From Frankia sp. AiPa1 (lineage in GTDB: Bacteria > Actinomycetota > Actinomycetes > Frankiales > Frankiaceae): DNA of 64,000 bases. The notes under the pieces were generated by a model, which saw only the letters and a program-made list of their open reading frames with translations, made no database searches and had not been told where the DNA came from. The stretch lies in NCBI RefSeq assembly GCF_023243075.1, contig NZ_JALKFZ020000001.1, positions 186,001 to 250,000 of the forward strand, given 5' to 3'. Shown here piece after piece: positions 56,639 through 64,000 of this stretch (positions are counted from its first letter, which is position 1; every line of letters begins with the position of its first letter). A program made the translations under genes and the position numbers.

Positions 56639-58204
56639 TCAGCGTACGAAGCCGGACGAGGCAGCGGTGTTCGCCAGGTCAAGAAGCGGCTGTGGCGCTA
56701 CTCCCAGGACGAGGGTGGCGAGCGTCCCGATACCCGCCGTGGCGAAGGTGAGCGTGGGCCGGGTAATGACAACCGGCCCGTCGGCGAGCGGCTCGGAGAA
56801 GAACATCAGCACGATGACGCGCACGTAGAAGAACGCCGCGATCGCGCTGCACACCAGGGCGATCACGACCAGCGGGGTGGCGTGCCCGGCGACCGCCGCC
56901 TGGAAGACCGCGAACTTGCCGGTGAACCCGCTGGTCAGCGGGATGCCGGCGAGCGCCATCAGCAGGAAGGAGAACGTCCCGGCAACCAGCGGCGAGGTGC
57001 GGCCTAGCCCGCGCCACTGGGACAGGTCACTGGCCTCGCCGTCCGAGGTGCGGACCAGGGAGACGACGGCGAACGCGGCGATCGTGGTGAAACCGTAGGT
57101 CACCAGGTAGAACATCGCGCCACGCAGTCCGTCGGTGTTCGTGCCCGCGATCCCGACGAGCAGGAATCCGGCGTGCGCGATCGCCGAGTAGGCGAGCATC
57201 CGCTTGATGTCCCGCTGGGTGAGGGCGAGGACGGCGCCGACCACCATGGTCAGGATGGCGACCGCCCACAGCACCGGTCGCCAGTCCCACCGCAGCGGGC
57301 CGAAGGCGATGTAGAAGACCCGCAGGATCGCGCCGAACGCGGCCACCTTGGTACCGGCGGCCATGAACGCCGTCACCGGCGTCGGCGAGCCCTGGTAGAC
57401 GTCGGGCGTCCACGAGTGGAACGGCGCGGCACCCACCTTGAAGAACAGGCCGACCCCGATCAGCGCGACCGCGAGGTAGAGGTAGGTGTCGGTCCTGCCG
57501 GTGGCGCCGACCGCGTCGGCGATCTTCCCGAGCTCGACGCTGCCAGCGAACCCGTAGGCGAACGCGACCCCGTAGAGGAAGAACGCCGAGGAGAACGCGC
57601 CGAGCAGGAAGTACTTCATGGCCGCTTCCTGCGACAGCAGGCGCCGACGGCGGGCCAGGCCCGCGAGCAGGTAGAGCGGCAGCGAGAGGATCTCCAGCGC
57701 GACGAACATGACCAGCAGGTTGTTCGACGCGACGAACAGCATCATGCCGGTCACCGAGAAGACCATCAGCGGGTAGGCCTCGGTCTGCATGTCCGCGGAG
57801 TTCCGTGCGGCGGTCGACCCCTTCGAGCCCGGTGTGATCGCCGCGGAGGCGACGATCGCGCCGCCGGAGGAGTCCAGCTGCCGCTCGGCCACCAGCAGCA
57901 CCGAGAGCAGCGCGAACACCAGGATCGTGCCCTGCATGAACAGGGTCGGCCCGTCGATCGCCACCGCCCTCGCGGCGAGCAGTGCGTGCCGGCCGTGCAG
58001 GATCGCGATGGCGACCAGGGCCGCGATGAACCCGCCGCCGGCAAGCACCGGCTGGATCACCCGCCGGGACTCGCGCGCGGCGAAGGCGTCGACGAGCACC
58101 CCGACCAGCGCCACCACGAAGACGATGAGCAGCGGGCTGAGGGAGGAGTACTCGATCGACGGCGGAGTGATCTTCTGCGTCTCCGCGAGCAGCACTGCGC
58201 TCAC
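56639..58204 (-). CDS. nuoN: NADH-quinone oxidoreductase subunit N
   Basis: NuoN is an antiporter-like proton-pumping subunit of complex I. The 521-residue product has about 14 membrane helices. The conserved charged residues in the proton half-channels lie in VALEILSLPLYLLAGLARR and FFKVGAAPFHSWTPDVYQG. The GTG start overlaps nuoM by four bases (GTGA). Confidence 0.95.
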   Translation of the reverse strand: MSAVLLAETQKITPPSIEYSSLSPLLIVFVVALVGVLVDAFAARESRRVIQPVLAGGGFIAALVAIAILHGRHALLAARAVAIDGPTLFMQGTILVFALLSVLLVAERQLDSSGGAIVASAAITPGSKGSTAARNSADMQTEAYPLMVFSVTGMMLFVASNNLLVMFVALEILSLPLYLLAGLARRRRLLSQEAAMKYFLLGAFSSAFFLYGVAFAYGFAGSVELGKIADAVGATGRTDTYLYLAVALIGVGLFFKVGAAPFHSWTPDVYQGSPTPVTAFMAAGTKVAAFGAILRVFYIAFGPLRWDWRPVLWAVAILTMVVGAVLALTQRDIKRMLAYSAIAHAGFLLVGIAGTNTDGLRGAMFYLVTYGFTTIAAFAVVSLVRTSDGEASDLSQWRGLGRTSPLVAGTFSFLLMALAGIPLTSGFTGKFAVFQAAVAGHATPLVVIALVCSAIAAFFYVRVIVLMFFSEPLADGPVVITRPTLTFATAGIGTLATLVLGVAPQPLLDLANTAASSGFVR

Positions 58205-60009
58205 GAGTGGCCTCCGGACTGGGCGGCGGGAACGGGGTGGGTCGGGGCCGGATCGGACTTGCCGATGTCGGCATAGGTCGCCGTCACGGTGGGCCGGATG
58301 ATGTCGATCAGCGGCTTGGGGTAGACCCCGAGCCCGATGATCAGCGCGATCACCGGGGCGACGACGACCTTCTCCCGCAGGGACAGATCGGGCAGCAACC
58401 GGTTGGCCTCGTGGGTGACCGGGCCCGTCATCGTCCGCTGGTACAGGTACAGCACGTAGATCGCGGCGAGAACGATGCCGGTGGTGGCGACGATCGCCAG
58501 CGCCTTGTTGTAGGTGAACGTGCCGACCAGGACCAGGAACTCACTGACGAAGCTGTTCGTGCCGGGCAGCGCCAGCGACGAGAGCCCGGCGATGAGGAAC
58601 GTCCCGGCCAGCAGCGGCGTCACCTTCGCCAGGCCCCCATAGGCGCCTATGTCCGGGGTGCCCCGCCGGGCGACCAGGAAGCCGACAACCAGGAACAGCA
58701 AGCCGGTCGACAGACCGTGGTTGACCATGTAGAGGACCGAACCGGTGCCGGCCTGGCTGGTGAAGGCGAACAGACCCAGGGCGATGAACCCGAAGTGGGC
58801 CAGCGACGTGTAGGACACCAGCCGTTTCATGTCCCGTTGCCCGATCGCCAGCAGCGCCCCGTAGAAGATCCCGATGACCGCCAGTGCCAGTACGAGCGGC
58901 GCGAACCAGTCCGACGCCTCGGGGAACAGCGGGATGCAGTAGCGGATCAGGCCGAACGTGCCGACCTTGTCCAGCAGTCCGACGAGCAGCACCGCGCCGC
59001 CGACGGGTGCCTGCGCACCGGCGTCGGGCAGCCAGGTGTGGAACGGGAACAGCGGCGCCTTGATCGCGAATGCGATGAAGAAGCCGAGGAACAGCAGCTT
59101 CTGCACCCCGGGGGTGATGTCGAGCTGACGCAGCGCGGCGAAGTCGAAGGTGCCGTGGGCGAGATGCTCGGCGGACACGACGTACAGACCGATCACGGCG
59201 GCGAGCATGAGCAGGCCACCGAGCAGGCTGTAGATCAGGAACTTGACCGCCGCGTACGAGCGCTGCGCCTGCTCCTTCACCGGGCCGAAGCTGCCGATGA
59301 GGAAGTACATCGGGATCAGGATCGCCTCGAAGAAGACGTAGAACAGGAACACGTCGGTCGCGGCGAACACGCCGACGAGCCCCGCTTCGAGCGCGAGCAG
59401 CAGCGCGCAGAACACCGGTACGGAGCGCTGCCGGGGCGCCGCGGCGGACGGCGCGGCGACCGGCTCGGCCGGGACCGTCTCGGCGGACACCGGCGGCGCT
59501 GCCACCAGCACCGCCGTTCCCCCGCCGCCCGCAGGCGCGCCGACGGCCGCGACTGCACCGCCAGAACTTCCCCCGCCGGAACCGCCGGAACCGTCGGAAC
59601 CGCCGCTCCCGACGCCACTGCCCGGGGCGCCGTCGTGCGTCCCGGTGAGGGATCCGCCGTCCACGGGCCCGCCTGGCTCGTCGCCGTCGAACTCGTTCCA
59701 GGACGACAGCACGACCACCGGCACCAGGAACGCGGTGAGCAGGATCAGCACCAGCGAGATGCCGTCCGCGCCGACCGAGTACGAGATGCCGAACGTCGAG
59801 ATCCAGTCGTGGTGCTGGGCGAACTGGAAGCCGGCCCGCTTCGGGTGGTAGGCGAACGTGGCCAGCACCGCGAGCACCAGCACGGCCAGGGTGACGGCGA
59901 GCGTCAGCTGCTTGGCCTGGGTCGCCAGCCGCCGCGGAAAGGCGGCGACGACGATCGCGGCGACCGTCGGCACGAGCAGCAGAATGGTCAGCCAGGGGAC
60001 TGTGTTCAC
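58201..60009 (-). CDS. nuoM: NADH-quinone oxidoreductase subunit M with a Gly/Ser-rich insertion
   Basis: NuoM is the second antiporter-like subunit. The GTG start at 60009, two bases after the nuoL stop, gives 602 residues; E. coli NuoM has 509. The core is standard: YSVGADGISLVLILLTAFLV, then FYVFFEAILIPMYFLIGSFG with the conserved glutamate, and KAPLFPFHTWLPDAGAQAP. Residues ~108-194 are an extra low-complexity segment (SGVGSGGSDGSGGSGGGSSG, then Ala/Pro-rich) in the loop between two helices. The reading frame is unbroken through the insertion. Confidence 0.94.
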   Translation of the reverse strand: MNTVPWLTILLLVPTVAAIVVAAFPRRLATQAKQLTLAVTLAVLVLAVLATFAYHPKRAGFQFAQHHDWISTFGISYSVGADGISLVLILLTAFLVPVVVLSSWNEFDGDEPGGPVDGGSLTGTHDGAPGSGVGSGGSDGSGGSGGGSSGGAVAAVGAPAGGGGTAVLVAAPPVSAETVPAEPVAAPSAAAPRQRSVPVFCALLLALEAGLVGVFAATDVFLFYVFFEAILIPMYFLIGSFGPVKEQAQRSYAAVKFLIYSLLGGLLMLAAVIGLYVVSAEHLAHGTFDFAALRQLDITPGVQKLLFLGFFIAFAIKAPLFPFHTWLPDAGAQAPVGGAVLLVGLLDKVGTFGLIRYCIPLFPEASDWFAPLVLALAVIGIFYGALLAIGQRDMKRLVSYTSLAHFGFIALGLFAFTSQAGTGSVLYMVNHGLSTGLLFLVVGFLVARRGTPDIGAYGGLAKVTPLLAGTFLIAGLSSLALPGTNSFVSEFLVLVGTFTYNKALAIVATTGIVLAAIYVLYLYQRTMTGPVTHEANRLLPDLSLREKVVVAPVIALIIGLGVYPKPLIDIIRPTVTATYADIGKSDPAPTHPVPAAQSGGHS

Positions 60010-60010
60010 G

Positions 60011-61960
60011 TCAGCCGCCCCAGACCAGCAGCAGTGCGCCGACCATGAGGACGGCACCTCCCAACATCGACAGAGCGTAGGACCGGACGAACCCGGTCTG
60101 CAGGCGGCGCATCCGCCCGGACAGGCCGCCGATGCCGGCAGCGCTGCCGCGCACGAAGCCGTCGACGCCGACGAGGTCGAGCCAGACCAGGAAGCGGGTC
60201 AGGTACTGGCCGGGCCGCATGGCGACGGTCTCGTTGAAGGTGTTCGCGAACAGATCGTGGCGGGCCGCCACGGTCACCAGGGTCACCTCGGAGTCGGGTC
60301 GGGCCGTCGCCTCGACCGGGCGAGCCTGGTAGCGCAGCCAGGCGGCGGCGAACCCGCCGACGACCACGACCAGGGTGAGCAGGGTCAGCACGAGGGGGCT
60401 GAACGTGTGCACACCCTCGACGCCCTCGCCCGCCACCGGCTCGAGCCAGTCCTGCATGCTGTGGCCAAGCACGAACAGGCCGCCGGCGAACGTCGAACCA
60501 ACCGCGAGAACGATCATCGGGCCGGTCATCGTGACCGGCGACTCGTGCGGGTGCCTGGCGTTCTCGCCCTCACTGGACCAGCGCGGCTTGCCGTGGAAGG
60601 TCATCAGGAACAGTCGGGACATGTAGAACGCGGTGATGCCGGCGCCCAGCAGCGCGATCGAGCCGAGCAGATAGCCGGACGTGCCGCCCTTGTCGAAGGC
60701 GGTCTCGATGATCCGGTCCTTGGTGAAGTAACCCGACAGGCCCGGGAAGCCGATGATCGCCAGGAACCCGAGACCGAAGGTCGCCCAGGTGATCGGCATC
60801 TTGCGCCAGAGCCCGCCGTAGTGGCGCAGGTCCTGGTCGTCATCCATGGCGTGGATGACCGAGCCCGCGCCGAGGAACAGGCCGGCCTTGAAGAAGCCGT
60901 GGGCGAGCAGGTGCATGATGCCGATCGCGTAGCCGGCGGGGCCGAGGCCCACCGCCAGGAACATGTAGCCGATCTGGCTGACCGTCGAGTAGGCCAGCAC
61001 CTTCTTGATGTCGTCGTAGGCGCAGCCGATGACACACCCGATGAGGATCGTGGCCGCGCCGATGATGACGACGACGGTCCGGGCCGCCTGGGTCTCGTCG
61101 AAGATCGGCCCGGCCCGGACGATCAGGTAGACGCCGGCGGTCACCATCGTCGCCGCGTGGATCAGTGCGGAGATCGGGGTGGGGCCCTCCATCGCGTCCG
61201 GCAGCCACGCCTGCAGCGGGAACTGGCCGGACTTCCCGCAGGCACCGAGCAGCAGCAGCAGCGCCATCGCGGTGATCGTGCCGTAGCCGATCACGTTGGC
61301 GCTGGCCGCGCCGAACACGTCCGCGTAGCTCGTCGAGCCGACGGTGGCGAACATCAGCATGATCGCGATCGCCAGGCCGACGTCGCCGACCCGGTTCATG
61401 TAGAAGGCCTTGTTCGCCGCGGTGGCCGCGGCCGGCTTGTACTCCCAGAACTTGATCAGCAGGTACGAGGAGAGTCCGACCAGCTCCCACCCGGCATACA
61501 GCGAGAGGAAGTTGTTGCCGAGGACCAGCAGCAGCATCGACGCCAGGAAGAGGTTCATGTAGGCGAAGAACTTCCGCCTGGCCGGATCGTGCGCCATGTA
61601 GCCGATCGAGTAGATGTGGATCAGCGTGCCGACCCCGGTGATCAGCAGCACGAAGACGATCGAGAGCTGGTCGACGAGCAGACCGACGTCCACCTGGAAG
61701 CCGTTTACCGGAATCCAGGAGAACAGATGCTGGGAGAGCGCGCGGTCGTCGCCGTCACGGCCGAGCATCGCGGCGAACAGCACCACGCCGACCACGAAGC
61801 TGGCGAGGGCGGCGAGGGTGCCGATCAGATGCCCGAACCGGTCGGTCCGCCGGCCGCCGAGCAGCAGCACGGCGGCGCCGGCCAGCGGCAGCGCGATGAG
61901 CAGCCAGGACAGCGAGAACGCGCCGGAGGCTGCGGCGTAGTGGACCGGGGCGGGGCTCAT
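60011..61960 (-). CDS. nuoL: NADH-quinone oxidoreductase subunit L
   Basis: NuoL is the distal antiporter-like subunit with the long lateral helix that ties the membrane arm together. The 649-residue product has ~16 helices and the conserved [34 protein letters not shown] and [20 protein letters not shown] [20 protein letters not shown]. It is followed by nuoM and preceded by nuoK at 92 bases. Confidence 0.96.
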   Translation of the reverse strand: MSPAPVHYAAASGAFSLSWLLIALPLAGAAVLLLGGRRTDRFGHLIGTLAALASFVVGVVLFAAMLGRDGDDRALSQHLFSWIPVNGFQVDVGLLVDQLSIVFVLLITGVGTLIHIYSIGYMAHDPARRKFFAYMNLFLASMLLLVLGNNFLSLYAGWELVGLSSYLLIKFWEYKPAAATAANKAFYMNRVGDVGLAIAIMLMFATVGSTSYADVFGAASANVIGYGTITAMALLLLLGACGKSGQFPLQAWLPDAMEGPTPISALIHAATMVTAGVYLIVRAGPIFDETQAARTVVVIIGAATILIGCVIGCAYDDIKKVLAYSTVSQIGYMFLAVGLGPAGYAIGIMHLLAHGFFKAGLFLGAGSVIHAMDDDQDLRHYGGLWRKMPITWATFGLGFLAIIGFPGLSGYFTKDRIIETAFDKGGTSGYLLGSIALLGAGITAFYMSRLFLMTFHGKPRWSSEGENARHPHESPVTMTGPMIVLAVGSTFAGGLFVLGHSMQDWLEPVAGEGVEGVHTFSPLVLTLLTLVVVVGGFAAAWLRYQARPVEATARPDSEVTLVTVAARHDLFANTFNETVAMRPGQYLTRFLVWLDLVGVDGFVRGSAAGIGGLSGRMRRLQTGFVRSYALSMLGGAVLMVGALLLVWGG

Positions 61961-62052
61961 CGCGCCTCCGCGCGTTGGCGAGATTGCGTCACTGCAGTCT
62001 TGTCCGTTCTTCCATGACCGCCGCGGAGGGAGGTCAGGTCCCTAGGCCTGGG

Positions 62053-62352
62053 TCAGTACTTCAGCAGGTTCACGTCGTCCACCGACGCCGAGCGACGGGT
62101 GCGGAAGATGCTGAGGATGATGGCCAGGCCGATCACGACCTCGGCCGCGGCGACGACCATCACGAAGAACGCCATGACCTGGCCGTCGAGGGTGCCGTGG
62201 ATGCGGGAGAAGGTGACCAGGGTCAGGTTCGCGGCGTTGAGCATGAGCTCGATCGACATGAACACGACGATGGCATTGCGTCGGATCAGCACCCCGGCCG
62301 TGCCGATGGTGAACAGCAGCGCCGCGAGGATCAGGTAGTTCGCCGGGTTCAT
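62053..62352 (-). CDS. nuoK: NADH-quinone oxidoreductase subunit K
   Basis: NuoK is a three-helix proton-channel subunit. The 99-residue product includes the helix-buried glutamates in [17 protein letters not shown] and [15 protein letters not shown]. The start overlaps nuoJ by four bases (ATGA). Confidence 0.97.
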   Translation of the reverse strand: MNPANYLILAALLFTIGTAGVLIRRNAIVVFMSIELMLNAANLTLVTFSRIHGTLDGQVMAFFVMVVAAAEVVIGLAIILSIFRTRRSASVDDVNLLKY

Positions 62353-63224
62353 CGCTGTTCCCCCTTGCCCACGTGCGCGAGCGCCGCGTCGTCCCCACCG
62401 AGCTGGCCGTCATCGGCACTGGGGCCGCCGCCACTCGGACCGGAACCCGACCCGTCGTCGTCGTCGGCCGGGCCGCCGTTCGCCGGGCTCTCGGGCGCCG
62501 TGCCCGCAATGCCACCGATGCCCGAGGCGCGACCGCCGCCGGGCAGCAGGCCGAGGGTGTCGGCGGAGTCGTGCCGGGCGAACACTCCGGGACCGGGCAG
62601 CGGGGTTGCCTGCCGACCCTCGGTGAAGCGGCGACGCATCCATTCGCGCTGGTTGATCCGGCCGCCCTCGCGCTCGCGGTGGCCGAGGACCATCGTCCCG
62701 ATCGCGGCGACGACGAGCAGCGCGGAGACCGCCTCGAAGACGAAGAAGTACTGGCTGAACAGCAGGCGGCCGATCGCCTGGACGTTGCCGCCCGCGTTGG
62801 CGGACTCGAGCCCCTTGCCGTGCACGCCGTCGATGGCCGAACCGATCGGGAACACCAGCAGCCCGGCGAAGCCGAGGCCGAAGATCACGGCGCCGAGCCG
62901 CTGCCCACGGATGGTCTCCACCAGCGAGTCGGACGAGTCGACACCGACGAGCATGAGCACGAACAGGAACAACACCATGATCGCGCCGGCGTAGACGATG
63001 ATCTGCACGAAGCCAAGGAACGGCGCCTGCTCGAGCAGGTAGAACACCGCGACGCAGAACAGGTTCGCCACCAGCAGCAACGCCGAGTGCACGGCGCTGC
63101 GGACCAGGATCATGGCGAGCGCGGCCAGGACCGCGACCGGCGCGAGGATCCAGAACGTCACCGCCTCGCCGGTGGAGGTGCTGGTCAGCTCGCCCGCCGC
63201 GGCGAGCACAACCGCGTGGTTCAT
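62349..63224 (-). CDS. nuoJ: NADH-quinone oxidoreductase subunit J
   Basis: NuoJ is a membrane subunit whose third helix switches during coupling. The 291-residue product has five helices in the first ~175 residues, including [21 protein letters not shown] Gly/Ser/Asp-rich tail of ~90 residues follows (about 62349-62630 in DNA), longer than in E. coli (184 residues). It overlaps nuoI and nuoK by four bases each. Confidence 0.95.
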   Translation of the reverse strand: MNHAVVLAAAGELTSTSTGEAVTFWILAPVAVLAALAMILVRSAVHSALLLVANLFCVAVFYLLEQAPFLGFVQIIVYAGAIMVLFLFVLMLVGVDSSDSLVETIRGQRLGAVIFGLGFAGLLVFPIGSAIDGVHGKGLESANAGGNVQAIGRLLFSQYFFVFEAVSALLVVAAIGTMVLGHREREGGRINQREWMRRRFTEGRQATPLPGPGVFARHDSADTLGLLPGGGRASGIGGIAGTAPESPANGGPADDDDGSGSGPSGGGPSADDGQLGGDDAALAHVGKGEQR

Positions 63225-63892
63225 CGGGCCCGCTCCGTTCCCGCACCATGAGCGGGCACCTCGTCGGCCCGGGAGTGCTCACCGGCAGTGCGCCGCTCGA
63301 TGACGTCCGCCGCCTGCCCCTGGGCGTCCCCGTCGGTGCCGGAGCTCCCGTCGGTGCCGGCCTCCCGGTCGGCGACCTGCCAGGGCAGGGGCGCGTCCGG
63401 GTCACGCAGGTAGTAGTCGGTCTCGCTCTCCCCGAGGCGCATCGGGTGCGGCGGAGCCTCCATGCCCTCGCGCAGCGGCGCGAGCAGCTGCTCCTTGGTG
63501 AAGATCAGATCCCGCCGGCTGTCGTCGGCGAGCTCGTAGTCGTTCGACATCGTCAGCGCCCGCGTCGGGCACGCCTCGACGCACAGCCCGCACAGGATGC
63601 AGCGCAGGTAGTTGATCTGGTAGACGCGCCCGTACCGCTCGCCCGGGGAGAAGCGTTCGGTCTCGGTGTTGTCGGCACCTTCGACATAGATGGCGTCGGC
63701 GGGGCACGCCCAGGCGCACAGCTCGCACCCGACGCACTTCTCCAGCCCGTCGGGATGCCGGTTGAGCTGGTGACGGCCGTGGAAACGTGGCGCCGTCGCC
63801 TTCTTCTCCTCGGGGTACTGCTCGGTCGTCGGCTTCTTGAACATCGTCGAGAAGGTGACGCCGAAGCCCTTGTACGGATCGAACAGGCCCAT
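63221..63892 (-). CDS. nuoI: NADH-quinone oxidoreductase subunit I
   Basis: NuoI carries clusters N6a and N6b that pass electrons to the quinone site. The 223-residue product has two 4Fe-4S motifs: Cys53, Cys56, Cys59, Cys63 ([12 protein letters not shown]) and Cys98, Cys101, Cys104, Cys108 ([12 protein letters not shown]). A hydrophilic tail follows residue ~165. It lies three bases past nuoH. Confidence 0.97.
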   Translation of the reverse strand: MGLFDPYKGFGVTFSTMFKKPTTEQYPEEKKATAPRFHGRHQLNRHPDGLEKCVGCELCAWACPADAIYVEGADNTETERFSPGERYGRVYQINYLRCILCGLCVEACPTRALTMSNDYELADDSRRDLIFTKEQLLAPLREGMEAPPHPMRLGESETDYYLRDPDAPLPWQVADREAGTDGSSGTDGDAQGQAADVIERRTAGEHSRADEVPAHGAGTERAR

Positions 63893-63895
63893 GTC

Positions 63896-64000
63896 TCAGC
63901 CCTCCTGGCGCGGAGCATGCTCCGCAGGGACCACGGTGGCCGACCCGTTCCCGTTCCCGTTCGCCAGGCTGCCAGCCTGAACGCCGGTGAGTTGCGGGGG
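63896..64000 (-). CDS. nuoH: C-terminal fragment, probable NADH-quinone oxidoreductase subunit H
   Basis: An open frame enters from the right edge and ends at a TGA three bases before nuoI. The visible 34 residues (ending VVPAEHAPRQEG) are a hydrophilic tail with an NGNGNG run. Identification as NuoH rests on the fixed nuo order H-I-J-K-L-M-N. Confidence 0.6.
   Translation of the reverse strand, partial: PPQLTGVQAGSLANGNGNGSATVVPAEHAPRQEG

Overview
The window is high-GC DNA from an actinomycete. The evidence is gene order (tRNA-Thr, tRNA-Met, rpmG, hadA, hadB, then tRNA-Trp, secE, nusG, rplK, rplA; korAB; htpX; yajQ; nuo), many GTG/TTG starts, strongly GC-rich third codon positions and zinc-type ribosomal proteins. 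The compact layout and Ala/Gly/Ser-rich extensions on several housekeeping proteins suggest a Frankia-like organism; the genus is inference, the phylum is well supported. I see no mobile element, CRISPR array, integrase or phage gene.

Region 1 (1-23.4 kb, all minus strand) holds the protein-synthesis supercluster. In transcription order it is the str operon (rpsL, rpsG, fusA, tuf), the S10 operon (rpsJ to rpsQ), the spc operon (rplN to rplO, secY, adk, map), and the alpha operon (infA, rpmJ, rpsM, rpsK, rpsD, rpoA, rplQ), ending in the first codons of what is probably truA. Stop-start overlaps of 1, 4 or 8 bases are common. A 19-bp hairpin ends the str operon after tuf.

Region 2 (23.4-39.1 kb) starts with a divergent Mug-type uracil/thymine DNA glycosylase and an RluA-type pseudouridine synthase. 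It continues with rpoC and rpoB behind a leader of about 620 nt with a good promoter, then rplL, rplJ, rplA, rplK, nusG, secE and tRNA-Trp, all minus except the glycosylase. Hairpins mark attenuation or termination after rpoC, rplL and rplA.

Region 3 (39.1-47.2 kb) is mixed: an aspartate-type aminotransferase, the HadA/HadB hydratase pair, rpmG, tRNA-Met, tRNA-Thr, a secreted GH25 muramidase with LGFP repeats, a four-helix membrane protein, a gamma-glutamylcyclotransferase-like protein, pyrE, tRNA-Tyr and yajQ.

Region 4 (47.2-64 kb) has htpX, a Rossmann/DUF2520 protein, korAB (2-oxoglutarate:ferredoxin oxidoreductase), a 702-residue low-complexity one-helix membrane protein of unknown function, and on the minus strand the distal complex I operon nuoH(partial)-I-J-K-L-M-N followed by a long-chain polyprenyl diphosphate synthase. 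The last pairing fits quinone-dependent respiration with side-chain synthesis for menaquinone.

The most distinctive pattern not explained by genes is a recurring set of short direct tandem repeats, period 14-18 bp, sitting in the spacers of these operons (rpsH/rpsN, rplN/rpsQ, rplL/rplJ, after rplA, hadA/rpmG, after the muramidase). Alongside it are 15- or 18-bp in-frame repeats that extend RplQ, RpsC, NusG and the pseudouridine synthase, and an 87-residue Gly/Ser-rich insertion inside NuoM.
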